From contig NZ_KE384692.1 in assembly GCF_000426925.1 (NCBI RefSeq), positions 10,418 to 47,596 of the forward strand: a stretch of DNA of 37,179 nt. Reading direction: 5' to 3'. Under the pieces are notes generated by a model. That model searched no databases and had not been told where the DNA came from. It was given only the letters and a program-made list of their open reading frames with translations. Source of the stretch: Dolichospermum circinale AWQC310F (lineage in GTDB: Bacteria; Cyanobacteriota; Cyanobacteriia; Cyanobacteriales; Nostocaceae). A program made the position numbers and the translations under genes. Positions 1 to 8,979 of this stretch are shown here, one piece after another (within the stretch, counting starts at the first letter, position 1; every line of letters starts with the position of its first letter).

Positions 1-1
1 A

Positions 2-3000
2 TCTCTATTGCGGGTGACATTGATGCGATTAGGAGAAAAATCCCATCAGTTATTAATAATCATGCACCACATCATTTCTGATGCTTGGTCAGTGGGGAAT
101 TTTCTCCAAGAATTATCGGTTATTTATTCAGCCTTAACAGCGGGTTTACCTTCTCCCTTAACTGAATTATCAATTCAGTATGCAGACTACGCTTATTGGC
201 AACGGCAATGGCTGGAAAATCAACCCGCGCTTGATTACTGGAAACAACAATTAGCAGATATTCCCGCAGTAATTGAATTACCTACTGATCGATCACGAAC
301 AGCAATGCAAACCTTTAGCATTGATCTCCAAAAATTTCAATTTGATTCCCAACTCACTCACAAACTGAAAAACCTCAGTCAAAAATCGGGTTCTTCCCTA
401 TTTATGACACTGCTCACCGCTTTTGTGATCTTACTTTCCCGCTACAGTGGTCAAGAAGATATTGTTATTGGTTCTCCCATTAGTAATCGCAATCGCGTGG
501 CATTAGAACCATTAATTGGCTTTTTTGTGAATACCTTAGTTTTACGAACTCGTCTCGAAGGAAATCCCACATTTATAGAATTACTCCAACAGGTGCGACA
601 GATGGCACTTGATGCTTATGCTCACCAAGATCTCCCCTTTGATCAACTTGTAGAAACCCTCCAACCTCAGCGCCACCTCAGTCATAGTCCTTTATTTCAA
701 GTCATGTTTGTATTGCAAAATTCTCCGGTGTCAAAACTGGAATTAGGAGATTTGCAAGTTACACAAATAGAATTAGCAAGAGCGACAGCGGGTGCAACTT
801 TTGATTTAACTTTATCAATGCAGGAAAAAGATTCAGCATCGGGAAGTGAATTAATAGGCGCATTTGAATATAATGCTAATTTGTTTAATGCTGATACTAT
901 TGCCAGGATGGTGGAAAGTTTTCACAGCTTAGTTGAGGCAATTGTGGCAGATCCTCAAGAGCGGATTAGGACATTACCTTTATTAACAGCATCCCAAAAA
1001 CATCAGTTATTAGTTGAATGGAATCATAGGGGAACTGATTATCCCCAAAAATCCATTCATCAATTATTTGAGGAGCAAGTAGAAAAAACACCTGATGCAG
1101 TAGCATTAGTATTTGAAGATCAACAATTAACCTACAAACAATTAAATTTACAAGCTAACAAACTAGCTCATTATTTGCAATTTATGGGTGTAGAACCAGA
1201 AATATTAGTAGGTGTTTATTTAGAACGTTCTCTGGAAATGATAGTAGGATATTTGGGAATTTTCAAAGCAGGTGGTGCTTATGTGCCACTCGATCCTAAC
1301 TATCCCCCAGAACGCCTCAATTATATGGTGGCAGATTCACAAATGTCCATTATCTTGACTCATTCTTCCTTACTTCCACATTTATCATTAACCCTAGAGC
1401 AAGCGCAAACTAAAATTATTTGTTGGGATAAAGATTTTGAAATTGAAATTGCCAGTCAGAGTTATCATAATCCTATTAATAATTTCACCTCGGAAAATTT
1501 AGCTTATGTCATCTATACTTCTGGTTCTACAGGGCGACCTAAAGGTGTACTAATTCAACATTCAGCACTATTAAATTTAGTGTTCTGGCACTTAAATAAT
1601 TTTGAAGTAAAATCATCAGATCGAGCTACACACTTAGCCGGAACAGCCTTTGATGCTGCTGTTTGGGAATTATGGCCTTATTTAGTAGTTGGAGCGAGTA
1701 TATATTTAATTAAATCAGAATTTCTGCTGTCAGCAAAAACACTTCAAGAGAAGTTGCTATCACATAATATTACTATTAGTTTTATTCCTACACCCTTGGC
1801 AGAACAATTATGTCTTTTATCCTGGACAGAAAATACAACTTTGCGAACTATGTTAACTGGTGGAGATAGACTTAATTTTTATCCATCAAATAAGTTACCA
1901 TTTAAGTTTTTTAATAACTATGGTCCCACCGAAAATACAGTAGTTACAACTTCTAGGCAAATTTTACCAGCAGCATCCGATAGTAAATTTCCACCTATAG
2001 GTCGTCCTATTGCCAATACTCAAGTTTACATTCTTGATCCCTATCTTCAACCCCTACCTATTGGCGTTTATGGAGAAATCTACATTGGTGGACTAAGTTT
2101 AGCTAGAGGGTACTTGAATCGTCCTGACTTAACATCTGAGCGATTTATTGCTAATCCTTTTGTGGCAAATGAGCGACTTTATAAAACTGGAGACTTAGGA
2201 CGCTATTTACCAGACGGAAATATTGAATTTCTGGGACGCATTGATCACCAAGTCAAAATTCGAGGTTTTCGGATTGAACTAGGAGAAATCGAGACAGTAT
2301 TAACACAACATCCTCAAGTTCAGCAGGTAGTAGTCATTGTTAGAGAAGATCATCCAGGTAACAAGTATTTAACAGCTTATATTGTTAGCGCAACAGAAAC
2401 ATTGACTACTAGCGAATTACGTCAATTTCTGAAAGGAAATCTACCTGAATATATGATACCTGCGGCTTTTGTCATGCTCAAAGCCTTACCTTTGACTCCT
2501 AATGGTAAAGTTGACAGGCTGGTTTTACCAAAGCCAGAAACAACCAATTCAGAGCTAGAAACGGCTTTTGTTGCCCCTGGGACTGTGCTAGAAGCAAAAT
2601 TAGCCGAAATCTGGTGTACGGTATTACATCGGGAGCAGGTAGGCATCTATGATAACTTCTTTGAATTGGGGGGACACTCTCTCCTGATTACATCTGTAAT
2701 ATCTCGCATTCAAGAACATTTTTCCATCGTTCTGCCTTTGCGTTCTTTATTTACAGCCCCGACTATTGCTGAACTTAGTCAAGTAATAATTGCACATCAA
2801 CTGGATGCCATAAAAGTTGATACCTTACCACCCCTTGTCCCTCAAGCACGAGACACTTGTATCCCCCTGTCTTTTGCCCAAGAGTCTATCTGGTATTTAC
2901 AACAATTAGCTCCTGAAAGTTGCGCCTACAACAGCTTTTTTATTTTACGGTTCACTGGCTCTCTTTCTGCAATTGCGTTGGAGTCCAGTTTCAATGAAAT

Positions 3001-4204
3001 CATTCGTCGTCATGAAATATTACGCACGGCTTTTACTATAGTAGAAGGTCAACCTGTACAAGTAATTACCCCATTTCTGACTATCCCATTAGAGATTATA
3101 GACTTACAAAACCTACCTTTAATAGAGCGAACGTCTGAAGCAGAAAGACTAGCTGCGCTGCAATATAATCACCATTTTGATCTGGCTTTAGTCCCTCTCA
3201 TCAAAACAAGTTTATTGCGACTAACTCCAGAAGAACATTGGTTGACAATCAATATGCACCATATCATCACAGATGGCTGGTCATTTGGTCTGTTGTTGGA
3301 GGAGTTAGGAATCCTCTATGCAGCTTTTGTGAATGGTTTACCTTCACCCCTACCGGAATTACCTGTTCATTACGCAGATTTTACCCTCTGGCAACGGCAA
3401 TACTTTAATGAAAAGGCCATAGAAAAGCAATTGGCTTACTGGCTACAAAAGCTAACTAATACTTCACTAGAATCTGATGAGATATCTAGCAATCAGCTAC
3501 AGTTGAGTAACGAAAATACCAGCGCGGCTATTTATTCTGTGGTTTTGTCAGCAAGTATTGTGACATCAATCGAAGCTCTCTGCCGTTCTCAAAAGGTCAG
3601 TATCTTTGTGATCATTCTCACTGCTCTAAATATACTTTTGTTCAAATATAGTAGTAAGAACGATATTTTAGTCGTCACAACTATTGGTAATCGGAGTGCG
3701 GTAGAAACTGAAAAAATGCTCGGTTGCTTCATCAATGATGTCATTTTGCGATCTGCGCTTCGCAGCAGCGCTTCGCTATCGCATCTTTCCTCTGAACAAA
3801 CTGGACAAATTCTTTTAGAACAAGCTCAAGAAACTCTCACAGAAGCCATTAATAATAAAGAAATTGCTTGTCACACAGTCATTGAGACTATCACCAGTAA
3901 ACAACGATTGAATATCTCGGCATCCCTAACTATGTTACCTCCACAAAATTGGCATAACTGGATATTAGATGTAGATTTTGTCACAATTAAGCGCGATCTC
4001 GACTTGTGGGATGGAGAAATTCCTTTAGAAATTTATGTTTCTTCACCTTCAGTAAATAATCCCACCATGGAAATTAAGGTTTTCTACAGCACGGAGTTAT
4101 TTACAAATCAAACCATCGAGGTTTTGTTCGGCTATTACCAGCAAATTCTTCAGCAGCTTGTCCAAGATCCCACTAGTCAAGTTTGTGAATTTTTTGATTG
4201 GTGA
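2..4204 (+). CDS. Nonribosomal peptide synthetase, 3' part: C(partial)-A(Leu)-PCP-C
   Basis: The 5' end lies outside the window; the reading frame is open to the first base. Domains in order: the second half of a condensation domain (HHIISDA, near residue 20 of the visible protein; LPFDQLVETL further on), an adenylation domain (YTSGSTGRPKG near residue 503, NNYGPTE, TPNGKVDR), a carrier domain (FFELGGHSLL, Ser near 889), then a second condensation domain (HHIITDG near 1084) that runs to the stop. Aligning the A domain to GrsA by eye gives the specificity code D-A-W-F-L-G-N-V-V-K, a known leucine signature, so this module probably adds leucine. There is no epimerase, thioesterase or reductase domain. 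The terminal C domain keeps its catalytic HHxxxDG but has lost the HQDxPF-type motif and carries a repeat-derived insert. Either it hands over to another protein, or it is a relic or an atypical release domain. An MFS exporter follows 151 bp downstream. The peptide product is not recognisable from this fragment. Confidence 0.93.
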   Translation, partial: SLLRVTLMRLGEKSHQLLIIMHHIISDAWSVGNFLQELSVIYSALTAGLPSPLTELSIQYADYAYWQRQWLENQPALDYWKQQLADIPAVIELPTDRSRTAMQTFSIDLQKFQFDSQLTHKLKNLSQKSGSSLFMTLLTAFVILLSRYSGQEDIVIGSPISNRNRVALEPLIGFFVNTLVLRTRLEGNPTFIELLQQVRQMALDAYAHQDLPFDQLVETLQPQRHLSHSPLFQVMFVLQNSPVSKLELGDLQVTQIELARATAGATFDLTLSMQEKDSASGSELIGAFEYNANLFNADTIARMVESFHSLVEAIVADPQERIRTLPLLTASQKHQLLVEWNHRGTDYPQKSIHQLFEEQVEKTPDAVALVFEDQQLTYKQLNLQANKLAHYLQFMGVEPEILVGVYLERSLEMIVGYLGIFKAGGAYVPLDPNYPPERLNYMVADSQMSIILTHSSLLPHLSLTLEQAQTKIICWDKDFEIEIASQSYHNPINNFTSENLAYVIYTSGSTGRPKGVLIQHSALLNLVFWHLNNFEVKSSDRATHLAGTAFDAAVWELWPYLVVGASIYLIKSEFLLSAKTLQEKLLSHNITISFIPTPLAEQLCLLSWTENTTLRTMLTGGDRLNFYPSNKLPFKFFNNYGPTENTVVTTSRQILPAASDSKFPPIGRPIANTQVYILDPYLQPLPIGVYGEIYIGGLSLARGYLNRPDLTSERFIANPFVANERLYKTGDLGRYLPDGNIEFLGRIDHQVKIRGFRIELGEIETVLTQHPQVQQVVVIVREDHPGNKYLTAYIVSATETLTTSELRQFLKGNLPEYMIPAAFVMLKALPLTPNGKVDRLVLPKPETTNSELETAFVAPGTVLEAKLAEIWCTVLHREQVGIYDNFFELGGHSLLITSVISRIQEHFSIVLPLRSLFTAPTIAELSQVIIAHQLDAIKVDTLPPLVPQARDTCIPLSFAQESIWYLQQLAPESCAYNSFFILRFTGSLSAIALESSFNEIIRRHEILRTAFTIVEGQPVQVITPFLTIPLEIIDLQNLPLIERTSEAERLAALQYNHHFDLALVPLIKTSLLRLTPEEHWLTINMHHIITDGWSFGLLLEELGILYAAFVNGLPSPLPELPVHYADFTLWQRQYFNEKAIEKQLAYWLQKLTNTSLESDEISSNQLQLSNENTSAAIYSVVLSASIVTSIEALCRSQKVSIFVIILTALNILLFKYSSKNDILVVTTIGNRSAVETEKMLGCFINDVILRSALRSSASLSHLSSEQTGQILLEQAQETLTEAINNKEIACHTVIETITSKQRLNISASLTMLPPQNWHNWILDVDFVTIKRDLDLWDGEIPLEIYVSSPSVNNPTMEIKVFYSTELFTNQTIEVLFGYYQQILQQLVQDPTSQVCEFFDW
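3747..3783. repeat. Palindromic repeat inserted in frame in the NRPS
   Basis: TGCGAT and ATCGCA form the outer arms, and GCGCTTCGC occurs twice between them (3755-3763 and 3768-3776). This base composition differs from the AT-rich surroundings and matches the style of short dispersed cyanobacterial repeats. It is read as an Arg/Ser/Ala-rich segment just after the GCFINDVILR motif of the terminal C domain, where the first C domain has no matching residues. Confidence 0.6.
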
Positions 4205-4220
4205 ACATTGCAAGAGTCAG

Positions 4221-4249
4221 ATCCCCGACTTCTTAAAGAAGTCGGGGAT
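4221..4249. terminator. Perfect 14-bp hairpin after the NRPS gene
   Basis: ATCCCCGACTTCTT is followed after one base by its exact reverse complement. It starts 17 bp past the NRPS stop. No clear T-run follows, so it may be a dispersed hairpin repeat that doubles as a terminator or mRNA 3'-end stabiliser. Confidence 0.5.
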
Positions 4250-4355
4250 ATTATTCGACTACTTACACTGACTGCTATGTAACGGAAAGACGAGAAATAA
4301 ATGTTACATTAAATTATGAGGCTTTGCCACACATTCACGAATACTCACTATTGCC

Positions 4356-5762
4356 ATGTTAGAAAACAGCCCACCAGAGTTGAAACAACAACCCACATTT
4401 GGATCATCTTTATCGAGGTGGACTGAGTATTTTTCCAGTCAGTCAGGAGAGATAACTCAAAGCATGAGCGTGTTTATCTTGATCTGGTTTGGTCAAGTGT
4501 TGTCTTTGGTTGGCTCGCGGACAACCGCTTTTGCGCTTAGTATTTGGGTTTATCAACATACGAATTCCACGACTCAATTTACACTGCTGATTCTCTCCAC
4601 AACCCTACCGACAATTTTGATCTCTCCCATTGCTGGGGTGATTGTCGATCGCTTTCCTCGGCGCTGGATCATGATTATTAGTGATTTTTGTGCTGGTTTA
4701 TGTACATTACTAATTGCTTGGTTATTTATCAGTAATCATTTAGAAGTTTGGAGTCTGTGTCTAATCAGTGGGATTAGTTCCACTTTCAGTGCTTTTCAGG
4801 GACTAGCCTATTCCTCGGCGACTACATTACTTGTGCCAAAAGAACAACTTGGTCGTGCCAGTTCGATGACACAGATCAGATTAGCGATCGCCGAAATTCT
4901 CTCCCCTGTATTAGCAGCAGCTTTATTAGCAACTGTACAATTGTCAGGAATTGTCATCATTGATTTATCCACATTAGCCTTGGCCTTAATCTGTTTACTT
5001 GTAGTTAAATTTCCCGAAATTTCCTTTACAGAAAATCCCGATGCCGAAACCAATTCATTTTGGCAAGAAATCACCTTTGGCTGGAAATATTTAGTGGCAC
5101 GTCCTGGACTACTCGGATTAGTCATGTTCATTGCCATTATCAACTTTCTCGTTGGTAGCGCAGAAGCTCTCACTACACCCTTAGTGCTTTCCTTTGCTTC
5201 CGCTCAATCGCTAGGGACTATCTATTCTATTTCTAGTTTTGGACTATTGCTAGGCAGTGCGGTGATCAGCATTTGGGGCAGGCTAGAACGCCAGATCAAT
5301 ACTATATTTGTATCAATGGCATTTTTGGGCATTTTATATGTATTAGCTGGGTTGAAGGCTTCCACAGTTATATTTACGATCGCCAATTTCTTGATATTTA
5401 TGATGTTTCCCATTATTAATGGGTCAATTCAAGTCATCTATCAAAAAAAAGTAGCCCCAGAAGTCCAGGGAAGGGTTTTTGCTTTTCGTAGTGCGGCTGT
5501 GCAGGGGTTTTTACCGCTTTCCTACCTGACCTGCGGAGCATTAGCTGATCAATTTTTTGAACCAATCATGGTGCAAGATGGAGCTTTAGCCAATAGCATT
5601 GGCCAGATTATTGGGGTTGGTCATGGTCGCGGCATGGGTTTAATGTTTATCATTATGGGTCTGTTTTCTCTAGTCGCAACCTTAATTGCCTACTTATATC
5701 CGCGTTTACGCTGCGTAGAACATGAACTACCTGATGCAATTCCTGACCAACCAGAGGTTTAA
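4356..5762 (+). CDS. MFS transporter, probable peptide/drug exporter (DHA3/MefA-like)
   Basis: This 468-aa protein has about 12 hydrophobic segments after a roughly 40-residue soluble N-terminus. The loop GVIVDRFPRRWIM fits the MFS motif A between TM2 and TM3. QGRVFAFRSA in the second half resembles members of the macrolide-efflux (MefA/DHA3) branch. It starts 151 bp after the NRPS gene on the same strand, beyond a hairpin, which suggests export of, or self-protection from, the NRPS product. That substrate link is inferred from position only. No strong ribosome-binding site is visible before the ATG. The nearest downstream sequence is a MITE and a transposase scar, so this gene is the last of the natural-product locus in this direction. 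Confidence 0.85.
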   Translation: MLENSPPELKQQPTFGSSLSRWTEYFSSQSGEITQSMSVFILIWFGQVLSLVGSRTTAFALSIWVYQHTNSTTQFTLLILSTTLPTILISPIAGVIVDRFPRRWIMIISDFCAGLCTLLIAWLFISNHLEVWSLCLISGISSTFSAFQGLAYSSATTLLVPKEQLGRASSMTQIRLAIAEILSPVLAAALLATVQLSGIVIIDLSTLALALICLLVVKFPEISFTENPDAETNSFWQEITFGWKYLVARPGLLGLVMFIAIINFLVGSAEALTTPLVLSFASAQSLGTIYSISSFGLLLGSAVISIWGRLERQINTIFVSMAFLGILYVLAGLKASTVIFTIANFLIFMMFPIINGSIQVIYQKKVAPEVQGRVFAFRSAAVQGFLPLSYLTCGALADQFFEPIMVQDGALANSIGQIIGVGHGRGMGLMFIIMGLFSLVATLIAYLYPRLRCVEHELPDAIPDQPEV

Positions 5763-5842
5763 TAAAGCCGTCATCAAAAAATGTCCCCAAGATGCACTTT
5801 GACATCTACCCCACTGCGGATTTTACAGCACTTCCCGGTGTT

Positions 5843-5911
5843 ATGAGGTACATATCTAGCGGGCAAGATGCCCGCACCACAAGAGTTTCATGATTCAACT
5901 TTGTACCTCAT
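5843..5911. repeat. MITE-like hairpin element, copy 1
   Basis: The ends are a perfect 10-bp inverted repeat (ATGAGGTACA / TGTACCTCAT). Inside is a short hairpin, GCGGGCA-aga-TGCCCGC (5859-5875), followed by ACCACAA. The same core occurs near 29747 and 35435. It lies in the 394-bp gap between the MFS gene and the transposase remnant; nothing else was recognised in that gap. Confidence 0.7.
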
Positions 5912-6156
5912 CAAAGCGGAAAAGGCTGTATCCCTCTTCTGTCACTTTCCGAGTATAATCAATAAAACCCACATTCTGCACCCTCAACTGTCACAGATCA
6001 AAAAAGCCCTTAAAGTAGTACATAAAAACTAAAGATAAATTAAAGAGAAAGAAGTTTAATGAGAATAAGTAGCATGAAAAGGGAAATGGTGTGAGAAAGT
6101 GAAACTTGGTAACAAAAACAAAAGAAAAAAATGAATTGATAACGAAATAAGAAATA

Positions 6157-6664
6157 ATGACAACAGAAATAGTAGAGGAAACTGTTGTGAAAATAAAACC
6201 CCAAGAAATAGAAATTCAAAACATAGACAATCTAGGGATAGTAGCAGGAATAATAGATTTAATAGGAATAGTAGAAATAATAAATGAATTAATAGGAGTC
6301 CAAAAAGGCGAAAAAGTAAATGCAGGTCAAGTAGTAAAAGCCATGATAATCAATGGGTTAGGATTTGTCTCTAAACCGTTATATATGTTTCCCGAATATT
6401 TTCAAACTATCGCTTGTGAACATCTAATAAATAGGAGCAGGAGTAAAACCAGAATATCTCAACGACGACAAACTAGACAGAGTCATGGATAAATTATTTA
6501 TAAAAGGATTGGATACAATCTTTTTTATCATCGCAGTAAAAGCGGCCAAAAAATTTGGAGTATCACTATCAACATCACACTTAGACTCATCATTAATGCA
6601 CGTGCATGGGAAGTATAACACTAGGTTACCAATCAATTTAATTTCTCTTGTAAAGATGAGCTAA
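6157..6664 (+). pseudogene. IS1634-type (DUF4277) transposase remnant, frameshifted and truncated
   Basis: The first frame reads as the conserved N-terminus of IS1634-family transposases (DNLGIVAGIIDLIGIVEIIN, then GQVVKAMIINGLGFVSKPLY). It is broken at 6426-6433, where the 4-nt unit AATA is tandemly duplicated. Removing one copy restores ...EHLIGAGVKPEYLNDDK... in the next frame. That frame continues to about 6618 with HLDSSLMHVHGKYN and then loses similarity, stopping at 6662-6664. Only about 155 residues of a family usually around 500 or more remain, so the catalytic core is gone. It cannot be an active transposase. An 8-bp inverted repeat (TTGGTAAC at 6106-6113, GTTACCAA at 6625-6632) brackets the remnant, possibly by chance. 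Confidence 0.75.
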
Positions 6665-6854
6665 TTTCTTTGATTTATAGCTCCATTTTACTATTCCTTT
6701 CTCTTTTAGTAAGCAATCGCTACTAAAGAATATCATTATTTTCGGAGGTAACAGCCAAGGGAAACAGAAGAAGCAGCAGAAAATTAATTAACTGTTCTTG
6801 TTACCTATTCCCCATGGACAATTGCCAATGTTCAATGCCCAATAAATAGTTGCA

Positions 6855-7844
6855 TTAGCGAAAATATTTAAAGTTTTTCGGACCTGTATAACCTGTGATA
6901 TTTGCTAATTCCTCTAGATTTTGTACTCCACCATAGCTTTTACCATTAATAATCCAAGTTGGGAAACTTTCAATTTTTGCGGCTTTACATAATTCTGGTT
7001 TTCCTTTGGGACTATCGCTGGCGCACTCTACCTTAGAATTATCATTAATGATTTGATAAGCTTCTTTCCCGAAAAGTAGCTTTTGTTCGTGACAGTGGGG
7101 ACACCAATAGGCTACATATTCCTTAGCACCAGATTTAACCAGATGTTGGGCTAGGGCTATTTCGGCTTCTCCAGATTTAGTGGTAATTTCCCAGCCAAAT
7201 TGAGGATTTGGTTGTTCTTTAGGCGTAAAGGTAATTGCTGTAGGTTTACCATCAGTTGATTCAGTAATACTACCTGATGGATTTATTTGAGAATAAATTC
7301 CTAAAGTTCCAATTAGCGTCACCATTGCCACAATCACAGCCGTAAATAAAAGTTGTCCGATGTCTTCCCAGTCTCTACCCATGACGGTTAACACTAACAT
7401 AGTTAATGCAAACAAGGCAGAAGCAATACAGTAAAGACAAATAGCTTTGAGTTCAAATGCTAGTACATACATTAAGTATCCACTAAAAACAGACATAGAG
7501 ATCGCTCCTATAAACAGCAACCACCAAGTCACATTTTCTAGTTGTTTCCGACTTTTGTTATTTTCCCCTGAGTTCAATGCCAAAGGAGCTAAAGCGAATA
7601 TGAACATCCCAATGTATGCCAATAAACCAAATATAGGTAATGGTTGACCCAAAACCGTAGCCCAAGGACTAGAGAGGACATCTACACAACCCTTAACATT
7701 TTCTAGTGTAGTGCAAACCGGGGCGCTGCCGTTGAGCTTTTCAAAAGTGAGATAACCTGTATTCAGGATACCAAAACCGGAGATCGCTCCAATGGCTGGA
7801 CGCGACCATTTATAAATACTAGGAGTAGAGCGACGACGAATCAT
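6855..7844 (-). CDS. VKOR-thioredoxin fusion (disulfide-bond forming membrane protein)
   Basis: This 329-aa protein joins a vitamin K epoxide reductase homologue to a DsbA/thioredoxin-like domain. The VKOR part (about residues 15-185) has several membrane helices, loop cysteines C44 and C53, and the quinone-side CLYC motif (C136, C139). The last third carries the thioredoxin motif WCPHC (C248, C251), two further cysteines (C274, C286) and the cis-Pro segment SFPTW. In the studied cyanobacterial homologue, such fusions oxidise periplasmic or lumenal proteins and pass electrons to quinone. All eight expected cysteines are present, so it should be active. The ATG start gives an N-terminal basic stretch before the first helix. 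The 229 bp downstream hold no recognisable gene. Confidence 0.92.
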   Translation of the reverse strand: MIRRRSTPSIYKWSRPAIGAISGFGILNTGYLTFEKLNGSAPVCTTLENVKGCVDVLSSPWATVLGQPLPIFGLLAYIGMFIFALAPLALNSGENNKSRKQLENVTWWLLFIGAISMSVFSGYLMYVLAFELKAICLYCIASALFALTMLVLTVMGRDWEDIGQLLFTAVIVAMVTLIGTLGIYSQINPSGSITESTDGKPTAITFTPKEQPNPQFGWEITTKSGEAEIALAQHLVKSGAKEYVAYWCPHCHEQKLLFGKEAYQIINDNSKVECASDSPKGKPELCKAAKIESFPTWIINGKSYGGVQNLEELANITGYTGPKNFKYFR

Positions 7845-7851
7845 AATATTA

Positions 7852-7876
7852 GTGATTGGTAATTGGTAATTAGTTT
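7852..7876. repeat. Heptanucleotide repeat patch (ATTGGTA type)
   Basis: Short run of the unit ATTGGTA just upstream of the VKOR start, of the STRR type common in filamentous cyanobacteria. Confidence 0.5.
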
Positions 7877-7916
7877 AGAAATCTTCTAATCATCTAAATC
7901 AAGCAAATCAAAAGCA

Positions 7917-8729
7917 TCATAGTTCAGACAATAGAGGTCTGCGGGCGGCTTCCACAAATTGACTGACACGAATGGGGTCTATGGGTTGCTGAATTTGACC
8001 ATGACGTTTGAGAGAACTAGAAACAATCACCCCATCTGCTGCTTGTAGGAGAGTGCTAACATTTTCCCAACTTGCGCCACTACCAATAAAAACGGGAGTT
8101 CCAGCAGCCGCAGCACTAGCTAGTTCTAAATCTTCTTGATCAGGAGGACTACCAGTAGCCCAACCAGATAAAATTACCGCATCAGCCAAACCCCTTTCAA
8201 TAGTATCTTTTATCGCAACCGTCAGATGAGGAGAACTCAACGGACGGGCGTGTTTTACTAAAACATCAGCAAAAATTTTCACGTCAGATCCTAATTCTCG
8301 ACGATACCGTAGTAATTGATGGGCTTCCCCTTCAATTAATCCTTGATCAGTTGCCATTACACCTGTAAGAACATTAATGCGAACAAATTGTGCCTTAACG
8401 CAACTAGCAATAGCGATCGCACTCCTGCCATCATTGCGTAACACATTTAATCCCACAGGCACAGTAACCAAGTTCTGTATACGTTGTACAACCACAGTCA
8501 TGGCACTGACAACAGCCGGGTCAACTTGATTTTTGGTAAATGGGGCATCAAAAAAATTCTCAACAATAATCCCATCAACCCCTCCACTAGCAAGGGCTGT
8601 GGCTTCTTGTTCAGCGCGGTCAATCACTGCTTTGAGACTACCTCCCCAACGGGCTGAAGTAGGTAAGGGTAGCAAATGCACTACGCCAATAATTGGGGTT
8701 CGGGTTTTAAATAACTGATATAAGTCCAC
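7917..8729 (-). CDS. btpA: BtpA-family protein, photosystem I biogenesis factor
   Basis: The 270-aa product has the size and TIM-barrel-like sequence of the BtpA family (GVVHLLPLP near residue 15, GGVDGIIVENFFDAPF near 50, VILSGWATGSPP near 185, PVFIGSGAS near 212). In Synechocystis, BtpA is a peripheral thylakoid protein needed for stable accumulation of the PsaA/PsaB reaction-centre proteins. The start codon is GTG. Its presence supports an oxygenic phototroph. The neighbouring VKOR gene is on the same strand, 72 bp downstream, so cotranscription is possible. No regulatory site was identified with confidence in the long upstream region. Confidence 0.92.
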   Translation of the reverse strand: MDLYQLFKTRTPIIGVVHLLPLPTSARWGGSLKAVIDRAEQEATALASGGVDGIIVENFFDAPFTKNQVDPAVVSAMTVVVQRIQNLVTVPVGLNVLRNDGRSAIAIASCVKAQFVRINVLTGVMATDQGLIEGEAHQLLRYRRELGSDVKIFADVLVKHARPLSSPHLTVAIKDTIERGLADAVILSGWATGSPPDQEDLELASAAAAGTPVFIGSGASWENVSTLLQAADGVIVSSSLKRHGQIQQPIDPIRVSQFVEAARRPLLSEL

Positions 8730-8979
8730 GTTTTTAATTTACTTCGCACATTCTCAAACTCTTACTCTTTGCGCCTTGGCGCGAAACATAATTCATACTG
8801 ACATTATGCAACGTCGGTTTTTCTGTTCCCTGTTCCCTGCTATAGTATGTGAGTCCTAAGCGGTTTTTTCATGGTCAGGTTGTAACCTCCTCCTCAAGAT
8901 GGAAATTAACTTTCAACCTTCCCTAAGATATGTTAAGATAAAATCTGATAGAAGAGAAGTTTGCCACTCACAAGATGCA

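Noticed and set aside
6106-6632. TTGGTAAC/GTTACCAA as terminal inverted repeats of the transposase remnant
   Set aside because: Only 8 bp, and the right copy lies beyond the point where the transposase is already truncated; chance cannot be excluded.
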